Source: Nomia melanderi (Eukaryota; Arthropoda; Insecta; Hymenoptera; Halictidae). From it: 64,000 nucleotides of DNA. The notes beneath the pieces were generated by a model that ran no database searches, was not told the origin of the DNA, and saw only the letters and a list, made by a program, of their open reading frames with translations. Where the stretch lies: positions 12,232,001 to 12,296,000 of the forward strand of contig NW_027475130.1 in NCBI RefSeq assembly GCF_051020985.1. The letters run 5' to 3'. Positions 32,994 to 45,168 of the stretch are shown in pieces (the first letter of the stretch is position 1; each line of letters begins with the position of its first letter). Both the position numbers and the translations under genes were made by a program.

Positions 32994-35685
32994 GATATCG
33001 GCAGGTATATTTTTGATTTTTCCCTGTCCCTGAGTGTCCGGCCCCATGAGACTGTGGTTTTCTCGGCCCCTGGTGGTCCGAGGTCGTTCCCGCTGCACAG
33101 ATTCATGCGCCAGGGCCTCCTACAGACAATGCACTTAGATTTATTGCGCTATCTGTAATAGCACCCGAGATATCACCAGATATATATTGTATTTTACCCT
33201 GACCATGAGTGTCCGGCCCCATGAGACTGTGGTTTTTTCGGCCCCTGATGGTCCGAGGTCGTTCCCGCTGCACAGATTCATGCGCCAGGGCCTCCTACAG
33301 ACAATGCACTTTGATTTATTGCGCTATCTGTAATAGCACCCGAGATATCACCAGATATATATTGGATTTTCCCCTGACCCTGAGTGTCCGACCCCATGAG
33401 ACTGTGGTTGTCTCGGCCCCTGGAGATCCGAGGACGTTCCCGCTGCACAGATTCATGCGCCAGGGCCTCCTGCAGATAATTCACTTTGGTTAATTGTGCT
33501 ATCTGTAATAGCACCCGAGATATCACCAGATATATACTGGATTTTTCACTGACCCTGAGTGTCCGGCCCCATGAGACGGTCGTTTTCTCGGCCCGTGGTG
33601 GTCCGAGGTCGTTCCCGCTGCACAGATTCATGCGCCAGGGTCTCCTACAGACAATGCACATTGATTTATTGCGCTATCTGTAATAGCACCCGAGATATCA
33701 CCAGATATATATTGGATTTTTCCCTGACCCTGAGTGTCCGGCCACATGAGACTGTGGTTTTCTGGGCCCCTGGTCGTCCGAGGTCGTTCCCGCTGCACAG
33801 ATTCATGCGCCGGGGCCTCCTACAGACATTGCACTTTGATTTATTGCGCTATCTGTAATAGCACCCGAGATATCACCAGATATATATTGGATTTTTCACT
33901 GACCCTGAGCGTCCGGCCCCATGAGACGGTCGTTTTCTCTGCCCGTGGTGGTCCGAGGTCGTTCCCGCTGCACAGATTCATGCGCCAGGGTCTCCTACAG
34001 ACAATGCACATTGATTTATTGCGCTATCTGTAATAGCACCCGAGATATCACCAGATATATATTGGATTTTCCCCTGACCCTGAGTGTCCGGCCCAATGAG
34101 ACTGTGGTTTTCAGGGCCCCTGGTCGTCCGAGGTCGTTCCCGCTGCACAGATTCATGCGCCAGGGCCTCCTACAGACAATGCACATTGATTTATTGCGCT
34201 ATCTGTAATAGCACCCGAGATATCACCAGATATATATTGGATTTTACCCTGACCCTGAGTGTCCGGCTCCATGAGACTGTGGTTTTCTCGGCCCCTGGTG
34301 GTCCGAGGTCGTTCCCGCTGCACAGATTCATGCGCCAGGGCCTCCTACAGACAATGCACTTTGATTTATTGCGCTATCTGTAATAGCACCCGAGATATCA
34401 CCAGATATATATTGGATTTTACCCTGACCCTGAGTGTCCGGCCCCATGAGATTGTGGTTTTTTCGGCCCCTGGTGGTCCGAGGTCGTTCCCGCTGCACAG
34501 ATTCATGCGCCGGGGCCTCCTACAGACTATGCACTTTGATTTATTGCGCTATCTGTAATAGCACCCGAGATATCACCAGATATATATTGGATTTTTCCCT
34601 GACCCTGAGTGTCCGGCCCCATGAGACGGTTGTTGTCTCGGCCCCTGGTGGTCCGAGGTCGTTCCCGCTGCACAGATTCTTGCGCCAGGGCCTCCTGCAG
34701 ATAATTCACTTTGGTTTATTACGCTATCGCTAATAGCACCCAAGATATCACCAGATATATATTGGATTTTTCCCTGACCCTGAGTGTCCGGCCCCATGAG
34801 ACTGTGGATTTTTCGGCCCCTGGTGGTCTGAGGTTGTTCCCGTTGCACAGATTCATGCGCCAGGGCCTCCTGCAGATAATGCACTTTGGTTTATTGCGCT
34901 ATATCTAATAGCACCCAAGATATCACCAGATATATATTGGATTTTTCCCTGACCCTGAGTGTCCGGCCCCATGAGACTGTGGTTTCCTCGGCCCCTGGTG
35001 GTTCGAGGTCGTTCCCGCTGCACAGATTCATGCGCCAGGGACTCCTACAGACAATGCACTTTGATTTATTGCGCTATGTCTAATAGCACGCGAGATATCA
35101 CCAGATATATATTGGATTTTACCCTGACCGTGAGAGTCCGGCCCCATGAGACTGTGGTTTTTTCGGACCCTGGTGGTCCGAGGTCGTTCCCGCTGCACAG
35201 ATTCATGCGCCAGGGCCTCCTACAGACAATGCACTTTGGTTTATTACGCTATCTCTAATAGCACCCGAGATATCACCAGATATATATTGGATTTTCCCCA
35301 GACCCTGAGTGCCCGGCCCCATGAGACGGTGGTTTTCTCGGCCCCTGGTTATCCGAGGTCGTTCCCGCTGCCACAGATGCATGCGCCAGGGCCTCCTGCA
35401 GATAATTCACCTTGATTTATCGCGCTATCTCTAATAGCACCCGAGATATCACCAGATCTATATTGGATTTTCCCCTGACCCTGAGTGTCCGGCCCCATGA
35501 GACGGTCGTTTTCTCGGCCCCTCGTGGTCCGAGGTCGTTCCCACTGCACAGATTCATGCGCCAGGGCCTCCTACAGACAATGCACTTTGATTTATTGCGC
35601 TATCTGTAATAGCACCCGAGATATCACCAGATATATATTGGATTTTACCCTGACCGTGAGAGTCCGGCCCCATGAGACTGTGGTT

Positions 35686-36382
35686 TTCTCGGCCCCTGGT
35701 GGTCCGAGGTCGTTCCCGTTGCACAGATTCATGCGCCAGGGCCTCCTGCAGATAATTCACTTTGGATTATTGCGCTATCTCTAATAGCACCCGAGATATC
35801 ACCAGATATATATTGGATTTTTCACTGACCCTGAGCGTCCGGCCCCATGAGACGGTCGTTTTCTCGGCCCCTGGTGGTCCGAGAACGTTCCCGCTGAACA
35901 GGTTCATGCGCCAGCGTCTCCTACAGACAATGCACTTTGATTTATTGCGCTATCTCTAATAGCACCCGAGATATCACCAGATATATATTGGATTTTCCCC
36001 TGACCCTGAGTGTCCGGCCCCTTGAGACTGTCGTTTTCTCGGCCCCTGGTGGTCCGGGGTCGTTCCCGTTGCACAGATTCATGCGCCAGGGCCTCCTGCA
36101 GATAATTCACCTTGGTTTATTGCGCTATCTCTAATAGCACCCGAGATATCACCAGATATATATTGGATTTTCCCCTGACCCTGAGTGTGCGGCACCATGA
36201 GACTGTAGTTTTCTCGGCCCCTGGTGGTCCGCGGTCGTTCCCGCTGCACAGATTCATGCGCCAGGGCCTCCTACAGACAATGCACTTTGATTTATTGCTC
36301 TATCTGTAATAGCACCCGAGATATCACCAGATATATATTGGATTTTCCCCTGACCCTGAGTGTCCGGCCCCATGAGACTGCG
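35686..36382 (+). repeat. Four-monomer connector between D copies 1 and 2
   Basis: This segment resembles the region left of D copy 1 in pieces: GAGAACGTTCC with GCTGAACAGG (near 29.4 kb), CCCCTTGAGACTGTCG with GGTCCGGGG (near 27.1 and 28.1 kb) and GTGTGCGGCACC (near 27.26 kb). It is therefore a rearranged, not simple, junction between two long copies. Confidence 0.7.
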
Positions 36383-39300
36383 GTTTTCTCGGCCCCTGGT
36401 GGTCCGAGGTCGTTCCCGCTGCACACATTCATGCGCCAGGGCCTCCTGCAGACAATTCACTTTGTTTTATTGCGCTATCTCTAATAGCACCCGAGATATC
36501 ACCAGATATATATTGGATTTTTCCCCGACCCTGAGTGTCCAGCCCCATGAGACGGTGGTTTTCTCGGCCGCTGGTGGTCCGAGGTCGTACCCGCTGGCCA
36601 GATTCATGCGCCAGGGCCTCCTACAGACAATGCACTATGATTTATTGCGCTATCTGTAATAGCACCCGAGATATCACCAGATATATATTGGATTTTCCCC
36701 TGACCCTGAGTGTCCGGCCCCATGAGACTGTGGTTTTTTCGGCCCCTGGTGGTCCGAGGTCGTTCCCGCTGCACAGATTCATGCGCCAGGGCCTCCTACA
36801 GACAATGCACATTGATTTATTGCGCTATCTGTAATAGCACCCGAGATATCACCAGATATATATTGGATTTTACCCTGACCCTGAGTGTCCGGCCTCATGA
36901 GACGGTGGTTGTCTCGGCCCCTGGTGGTTCGAGGTCGTTCCTGCTGCACAGACTCATTCGCCTGTGCCTCCTACAGACAATGCACTTTGATTTATCGCGC
37001 TATCTGTAATAGCACCCGAGATATCACCAGATATATATTGGATTTTTCCTCGACCCTGAGTGTCTGGCCCCATGAGACGGTGGTTTTCTCGGCCTCTTGT
37101 GGTCAGAGGTCGTTCCCGCTGCACAGATTCATGCGCCAGGGCCTCCTACAGACAATGCACTTTGATTTATTGCGCTATCTGTAATAGCACCCGAGATATC
37201 ACCAGATATATATTGGATTTTCCCCTGACCCTGAGTGTCCGGCTCCATGAGACTGTGGTTTTCTCGGCCCCTGGTGGTCCGAGGTCGTTCCCGCTGCACA
37301 GATTCATGCGCCAGGGCCTCCTGCAGATAATTCACTTTGGTTTATTGCGCTATCTGTAATAGCACCCGAGATATCACCAGATATATATTGGATTTTCCCC
37401 TGACCCTGAGTGTCCGGCTCCATGAGACTGTGGTTTTCTCGGCCCCTGGTGGTCCGAGGTCGTTCCCGCTGCACAGATTCATGCGCCAGGGCCTCCTGCA
37501 GATAATTCACTTTGATTTATTGCGCTATCTGTAATAGCACCCGAGATATCACCAGATATATATTGGATTTTCCCCTGACCCTGAGTGTCCGGCGCCATGA
37601 GACGGTGGTTTTCTCGGCCCCTGGTGGTCCGAGGTCGTTCCCTCTGCACAGATTCATGCGCCAGGGCCTCCTACAGACAATGCACTTTGATTTATTGTGC
37701 TATCTGTAATATAACCCGAGATATCACCAGATATATATTGGATTTTTCCCTGACCCTGAGTGTCCGGCCCCATGAGACGGTTGTTGTCTCGGCCCCTGGT
37801 GGTCCGAAATCGTTCCCTCTGCACAGATTCATGCGCCAGGGCCTCCTACAGACAATGCACTTTGATTTATTGTGCTATCTGTAATATAACCCGAGATATC
37901 ACCAGATATATATTGGATTTTTCCCTGACCCTGAGTGTCCGGCCCCATGAGACGGTTGTTGTCTCGGCCCCTGGTGGTCCGAGGTCGTTCCCGCTGCACA
38001 GATTCTTGCGCCAGGGCCTCCTGCAGATAATTCACTTTGGTTTATTACGCTATCTCTAATACCACCCAAGATATCACCAGATATATATTGGATTTTTCCC
38101 TGATCCTGAGTGTCCGGCCCCATGAGACTGTGGATTTTTCGGCCCCTGGTGGTCCGAGGTCGTTCCCGTTGCACAGATTCATGCGCCAGGGCCTCCTGCA
38201 GATAATTCACTTTGATTTATTGCGCTATATCTAATAGCACCCAAGATATCACCAGATATATATATTGGATTTTCCCCTGACCCTGAGTGTCCGGCCCCAC
38301 TAGACTGTGGTTTTCTCGGCCCCTGGTGGTCCGAGGTCGTTCCCGCTGCCCAGATTCATGCGCCAGGGCCTCCTACAGACAATGCACTTTGATTTATAGC
38401 GCTATCTGTAATAGCACCCGAGATATCACCAGATATATATTGGATTTTTGCCTGACCCTGAGATCTCGGCCCCATGAGACTGTGGTTCTCTCGGCCCTGG
38501 TGGTCCGAGGTCGTTCCCGCTGCACAGATTCATGCGTCAGGGCCTCCTGCAGACAATGCACTTTGATTTATCGCGATATCTCTAATGGTACCCGATATAT
38601 CACCAGATATATATTGGATTATCCCCTGACCCTGAGTGTCCGGCTCCATGAGACTGTGGTTTTCTCGGCCCCTGGTGGTCCGAGGTCGTTCCCGCTGCAC
38701 AGATTCATGCGCCAGGGCCTCCTACAGACAATGCACTTAGATTTATTGCGCTATCTGTAATAGCACCCGAGATATCACCAGATATATATTGTATTTTACC
38801 CTGACCATGAGTGTCCGGCCCCATGAGACTGTGGTTTTTTCGGCCCCTGATGGTCCGAGGTCGTTCCCGCTGCACAGATTCATGCGCCAGGGCCTCCTAC
38901 AGACAATGCACTTTGATTTATTGCGCTATCTGTAATAGCACCCGAGATATCACCAGATATATATTGGATTTTCCCCTGACCCTGAGTGTCCGACCCCATG
39001 AGACTGTGGTTGTCTCGGCCCCTGGAGGTCCGAGGACGTTCCCGCTGCACAGATTCATGCGCCAGGGCCTCCTGCAGATAATTCACTTTGGTTAATTGTG
39101 CTATCTGTAATAGCACCCGAGATATCACCAGATATATACTGGATTTTTCACTGACCCTGAGTGTCCGGCTCCATGAGACTGTGGTTTTCTCGGCCCCTGG
39201 TGGTCCGAGGTCGTTCCCGCTGCACAGATTCATGCGCCAGGGCCTCCTGCAGATAATTCACTTTGATTTATTGCGCTATCTGTAATAGCACCCGAGATAT

Positions 39301-42300
39301 CACCAGATATATATTGGATTTTCCCCTGACCCTGAGGGTCCGGCGCCATGAGACGGTGGTTTTCTCGGCCCCTGGTGGTCCGAGGTCATTCCCTCTGCAC
39401 AGATTCATGCGCCAGGGCCTCCTACAGACAATGCACTTTGATTTATTGTGCTATCTGTAATATAACCCGAGATATCACCAGATATATATTGGATTTTTCG
39501 CTGACCCAGAGTGTCCGGCCCCATGAGACGGTGGTTTTCTCGGCCCCTGGTGGTCCGAGGTCGTTCCCGATGCACAGATGCATGCGCCAGGGCCTCCTGC
39601 AGATAATTCACTTTGGTTTATCGCGCTATCTCTAATAGCACCCGAGATATCACCAGATATATATTGGATTTTTCCTCGACCCTGAGTGTCCGGCCCCATG
39701 TATCGGTAGTTTTCTCGGCCCCTGGTGATCCGAGGTCGTTCCCGCTGAACAGATTCATTCGCAAGGGCCTCCTGCAGACAATGCTCTTTGATTTATTGCG
39801 CTATCGGCAATAGCACCCGAGATATCGGCAGGTATATTTTTGATTTTTCCCTGTCCCTGAGTGTCCGGCCCCATGAGACTGTGGTTTTCTCGGCCCCTGG
39901 TGGTCCGAGGTCGTTCCCGCTGCACAGATTCATGCGCCAGGGCCTCCTACAGACAATGCACTTAGATTTATTGCGCTATCTGTAATAGCACCCGAGATAT
40001 CACCAGATATATATTGTATTTTACCCTGACCATGAGTGTCCGGCCCCATGAGACTGTGGTTTTTTCGGCCCCTGATGGTCCGAGGTCGTTCCCGCTGCAC
40101 AGATTCATGCGCCAGGGCCTCCTACAGACAATGCACTTTGATTTATTGCGCTATCTGTAATAGCACCCGAGATATCACCAGATATATATTGGATTTTCCC
40201 CTGACCCTGAGTGTCCGACCCCATGAGACTGTGGTTGTCTCGGCCCCTGGAGATCCGAGGACGTTCCCGCTGCACAGATTCATGCGCCAGGGCCTCCTGC
40301 AGATAATTCACTTTGGTTAATTGTGCTATCTGTAATAGCACCCGAGATATCACCAGATATATACTGGATTTTTCACTGACCCTGAGTGTCCGGCCCCATG
40401 AGACGGTCGTTTTCTCGGCCCGTGGTGGTCCGAGGTCGTTCCCGCTGCACAGATTCATGCGCCAGGGTCTCCTACAGACAATGCACATTGATTTATTGCG
40501 CTATCTGTAATAGCACCCGAGATATCACCAGATATATATTGGATTTTTCCCTGACCCTGAGTGTCCGGCCACATGAGACTGTGGTTTTCTGGGCCCCTGG
40601 TCGTCCGAGGTCGTTCCCGCTGCACAGATTCATGCGCCGGGGCCTCCTACAGACATTGCACTTTGATTTATTGCGCTATCTGTAATAGCACCCGAGATAT
40701 CACCAGATATATATTGGATTTTTCACTGACCCTGAGCGTCCGGCCCCATGAGACGGTCGTTTTCTCTGCCCGTGGTGGTCCGAGGTCGTTCCCGCTGCGC
40801 AGATTCATGCGCCAGGGTCTCCTACAGACAATGCACATTGATTTATTGCGCTATCTGTAATAGCACCCGAGATATCACCAGATATATATTGGATTTTCCC
40901 CTGACCCTGAGTGTCCGGCCCAATGAGACTGTGGTTTTCAGGGCCCCTGGTCGTCCGAGGTCGCTCCCGCTGCACAGATTCATGCGCCAGGGCCTCCTAC
41001 AGACAATGCACATTGATTTATTGCGCTATCTGTAATAGCACCCGAGATATCACCAGATATATATTGGATTTTACCCTGACCCTGAGTGTCCGGCTCCATG
41101 AGACTGTGGTTTTCTCGGCCCCTGGTGGTCCGAGGTCGTTCCCGCTGCACAGATTCATGCGCCAGGGCCTCCTACAGACAATGCACTTTGATTTATTGCG
41201 CTATCTGTAATAGCACCCGAGATATCACCAGATATATATTGGATTTTACCCTGACCCTGAGTGTCCGGCCCCATGAGATTGTGGTTTTTTCGGCCCCTGG
41301 TGGTCCGAGGTCGTTCCCGCTGCACAGATTCATGCGCCGGGGCCTCCTACAGACTATGCACTTTGATTTATTGCGCTATCTGTAATAGCACCCGAGATAT
41401 CACCAGATATATATTGGATTTTTCCCTGACCCTGAGTGTCCGGCCCCATGAGACGGTTGTTGTCTCGGCCCCTGGTGGTCCGAGGTCGTTCCCGCTGCAC
41501 AGATTCTTGCGCCAGGGCCTCCTGCAGATAATTCACTTTGGTTTATTACGCTATCGCTAATAGCACCCAAGATATCACCAGATATATATTGGATTTTTCC
41601 CTGACCCTGAGTGTCCGGCCCCATGAGACTGTGGATTTTTCGGCCCCTGGTGGTCCGAGGTTGTTCCCGTTGCACAGATTCATGCGCCAGGGCCTCCTGC
41701 AGATAATGCACTTTGGTTTATTGCGCTATATCTAATAGCACCCAAGATATCACCAGATATATATTGGATTTTTCCCTGACCCTGAGTGTCCGGCCCCATG
41801 AGACTGTGGTTTCCTCGGCCCCTGGTGGTTCGAGGTCGTTCCCGCTGCACAGATTCATGCGCCAGGGACTCCTACAGACAATGCACTTTGATTTATTGCG
41901 CTATGTCTAATAGCACGCGAGATATCACCAGATATATATTGGATTTTACCCTGACCGTGAGAGTCCGGCCCCATGAGACTGTGGTTTTTTCGGACCCTGG
42001 TGGTCCGAGGTCGTTCCCGCTGCACAGATTCATGCGCCAGGGCCTCCTACAGACAATGCACTTTGGTTTATTACGCTATCTCTAATAGCACCCGAGATAT
42101 CACCAGATATATATTGGATTTTCCCCAGACCCTGAGTGCCCGGCCCCATGAGACGGTGGTTTTCTCGGCCCCTGGTTATCCGAGGTCGTTCCCGCTGCCA
42201 CAGATGCATGCGCCAGGGCCTCCTGCAGATAATTCACCTTGATTTATCGCGCTATCTCTAATAGCACCCGAGATATCACCAGATCTATATTGGATTTTCC

Positions 42301-42332
42301 CCTGACCCTGAGTGTCCGGCCCCATGAGACGG
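36383..42332 (+). repeat. Long block D copy 2
   Basis: Follows copy 1 at 6,827 bp with all shared indels (+2 near 38,258, -1 near 38,497, +1 near 42,198). Private or partly shared bases are T at 36,893-36,895 (GGCCTCATG), G at 40,799 and C at 40,964. It ends at about 42,332, where CGGTGGTTTTATCGG replaces the CGGTCGTTTTCTCGG seen in copies 1 and 4. Confidence 0.88.
39646..39820 (+). repeat. Diverged monomer (TATCGGTAG type), D copy 2
   Basis: Same marker set as the unit at 32,819, at 6,827 bp spacing. I saw no private change. Confidence 0.85.
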
Positions 42333-44150
42333 TGGTTTTATCGGCCCCTGGTGGTCCGAGGTCGTTCCCGCTGCACAGATTCATGCGCCATGGCCTCCTA
42401 CAGACAATGCGCGTTGGTTTAATGCGCTATGTGTAATAGCACCCGAGATATCACCAGATATATATTGGATTTTTGCCTGACCCTGAGTTCTCGGCCCCAT
42501 GAGACTGTGGTTTTCTCGGCCCCAGGTGGTCCGAGGTCGTTTCCGCTGCACAGATTCATGCGTCAGGGCCTCCTGCAGACAATGCACTTTGATTTATCGA
42601 GCTATCTCTAATGGCACCCGAGATATCACCAGATATATATTGGATTTTACCCTGACCCTGAGTGCCCGGTCCCATGAGACGGTGGTTGTCTCGGCCCCTG
42701 GAGGTCCGAGGACGTTCCCGCTGCACAGATTCATGCGCCAGGGCCTCCTGCAGATAATTCACTTTGGTTTATTGCGCTATCTATAATAGCACCCGAAATA
42801 TCACCAGATATATGCTGGATTTTCACATGACCTTGGGTGACGGATTCCGAATATCTGTAATTTTCTCGGCCCCTGGTGGTTCGAGGTCGTTCCTGCTGCA
42901 CAGACTCATTCGCCTGTGCCTCCTACAGACAATGCACTTTGATTTATCGCGCTATCTGTAATAGCACCCGAGATATCACCAGATATATATTGGATTTTTC
43001 CTCGACCCTGAGTGTCCGGCCCCTTGAGACGGTGGTTTTCTCGGCCTCTTGTGGTCAGAGGTCGTTCCCGCTGCACAGATTCATGCGCCAGGGCCTCCTA
43101 CAGACAATGCACTTTGATTTATTGCGCTATCTGTAATAGCACCCGAGATATCACCAGATATATATTGGATTTTACCCTGACCATGAGTGTCCGGCCCCAT
43201 GAGACTGTGGTTTTTTCGGCCCCTGATGGTCCGAGGTCGTTCCCGCTGCACAGATTCATGCGCCAGGGCCTCCTACAGACAATGCACTTTGATTTATTGC
43301 GCTATCTGTAATAGCACCCGAGATATCACCAGATATATATTGGATTTTCCCCTGACCCTGAGTGTCCGGCCCCATGAGACTGTGGTTGTCTCGGCCCCTG
43401 GAGGTCCGAGGACGTTCCCGCTGCACAGATTCATGCGCCAGCGCCTCCTGCAGATAATTCACTTTGGTTTATTGCGCTATCTCTAATAGCACCCGAGATA
43501 TCACCAGATATATACTGGATTTTTCACTGACCCTGAGTGTCCGGCCCCATGAGACGGTCGTTTTCTCAGCCCCTGGTGGCCCGAGGTCGTTCCCGCTGCA
43601 CAGATTCATGCGCCAGGGCCTCCTGCAGATAATTCACTTTGGTTTATTGCGCTATCTGTAATAGCACCCGAGATATCACCAGATATATATTGGATTTTCC
43701 CCTGACCCTGAGTGTCCGGCCCCATGAGACGGTGGTTTTATCGGCCCCTGGTGGTCCGAGGTCGTTCCCGCTGCACAGGTTCATGCGTCAGGGCCTCCTG
43801 CAGACAATGCACTTTGATTTATCGAGCTATCTCTAATGGCACCCGATATATCACCAGATATATAATGGATTTTTCCCTGACCCTGAGTGTGCGGCCACAT
43901 GAGACTGTGGTTTTCTGGGCCCCTGGTGGCCCGAGGTCGTTCCCGCTGCACAGATTCATGCGCCAGGGCCTCCTACAGACATTGCACTTTGATTTATTGC
44001 GCTATCTGTAATAGCACCCGAGATATCACCAGATATATATTGGATTTTTCACTGACCCTGAGCGTCCGGCCCCATGAGACGGTCGTTTTCTCGGCCCGTG
44101 GTGGTCCGAGGTCGTTCCCGCTGCACAGATTCATGCGCCAGGGTCTCCTA
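42288..44150 (+). repeat. Block L copy 1, about 10.6 monomers
   Basis: Matches 59,440-61,302 at 17,152 bp spacing (98 monomers plus 2). Markers are GCGCGTTGGTTTAATGCGC, GAGTTCTCGGCCCC, CCCCAGGTGG, the GATATATGCTGG unit, CCCCTTGAGACGG with CTCTTGTGGTCAG, CCAGCGCCTCC and TATATAATGG. Differences seen are GGTCCCATG near 42,669 and GTGTGCGGCC near 43,889. Confidence 0.85.
42797..42971 (+). repeat. Highly diverged monomer (GATATATGCTGG type), copy 1
   Basis: Over the 63 bp from 42,807 to 42,869, this unit differs from the common monomer at about 19 positions (about 30%), with no length change. Landmarks are GATATATGCTGG, CACATGACCTTGGGTGACGG and CGAATATCTGTAATTTTC. The rest is near normal except GGTTCGAGGTCGTTCCTGC and TCGCCTGTGCC. 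The EcoRV site at the start is lost (GAAATATC). Confidence 0.9.
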
Positions 44151-44423
44151 CAGACAATGCACTTTGATTTATCGCGCTATCTGTAATAGCACCCGAGATA
44201 TCACCAGATATATATTGGATTTTTCCTCGACCCTGAGTGTCCGGCCCCTTGAGACGGTGGTTTTCTCGGCCTCTTGTGGTCAGAGGTCGTTCCCGCTGCA
44301 CAGATTCATGCGCCAGGGCCTCCTACAGACAATGCACTTTGATTTATTGCTCTATCTGTAATAGCACCCGAGATATCACCAGATATATATTGGATTTTCC
44401 CCTGACCCTGAGTGTCCGGCCCC
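44151..44423 (+). repeat. Connector between blocks L and E
   Basis: About 1.5 monomers. CTCGACCCTGAG with CCCCTTGAGACGG and CTCTTGTGGTCAG repeats the type near 43.0 kb, followed by an ordinary class A unit ending ATTGCTCTATC. Confidence 0.7.
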
Positions 44424-45159
44424 ATGAGACTCCGGTTTTCTCGGCCCCTGGTGGTCCGAGGTCGTTCCCGCTGCACACATTCATGAGCCAGGGCCTCCTG
44501 CAGATAATTCACTATGCTTTATTGCGCTATCTCTAATTGCACCCGAGATATCACCAGATATATATTGGATTTTGCCCTGACCCTGAGTGTCCGGCCCCAT
44601 GAGACTGTGGTTTTCTCGGCCCCTAGTGGTCCGAGGTTGTTCCCGCTGCACACATTCATGCGCCAGGGCCTCCTACAGACAATGCACTTTGATTTATTGC
44701 TCTATCTGTAATAGCACCCAAGATATCACCAGATATATATTGGATTTTTCCCTGACCCTGAGTGTCCGGCCCCATGAGACTGTGGTTTCCTCGGCCTCTG
44801 GTGGTCCGAGGTCGTTCCCGCTGCACAGATTCATGCGCCAGGGCCTCCTACAGACAATGCACTTTGATTTATTTCGCTATCTCTAATAGGACAGGACATA
44901 TCACCAGATATATATTGGATTTTCCCCAGACCCTGAGTGTCCGGCCGCATGAGACTGTAGTTTTATCGGCCCCTGGTGGTCCGAGGTCGTTCCCGCTGCA
45001 CAGATTCATGCGCCAGGGCCTCCTACAGACAATGCACTTTGATTTATTGCGCTATCTGTAATAGCACCCGAGATATCACCACATATATATTGGATTTTTC
45101 GCTGACCCAGAGTGTCCGGCCCCATGAGACGGTGGTTTTCTCGGCCCCTGGTGGTCCGA
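44424..45159 (+). repeat. Block E copy 2
   Basis: Follows the 19.2 kb sequence up to 45,159, then switches within about 10 bp to the sequence of 22.06 kb and onward (block F). The left edge at about 44,424 follows a CCCCTTGAGACGG unit of a different type. Confidence 0.82.
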
Positions 45160-45168
45160 GGTCGTTCC

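Larger units (their letters stand above)
29556..35685 (+). repeat. Long block D copy 1, about 35 monomers
   Basis: Shared with copy 2 from about 29,556 to 35,505 at a spacing of 6,827 bp (39 monomers plus 2), and with copy 4 as far as about 35,685. Distinctive units in order are GGTTCGAGGTCGTTCCTGC, CTCTTGTGGTCAGAGG, two adjacent CCGGCTCCATG units, three TAATATAACCC monomer ends, the +2 unit (AGATATATATATTGG), the -1 unit (TCGGCCCTGG), TTAATTGTGC, the TATCGGTAG unit, CCCGTGGTGG, GGCCCCTGGTCG and the GCTGCCACAG +1 unit. About eight differences from copy 2 were seen in 5.95 kb. Confidence 0.88.
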
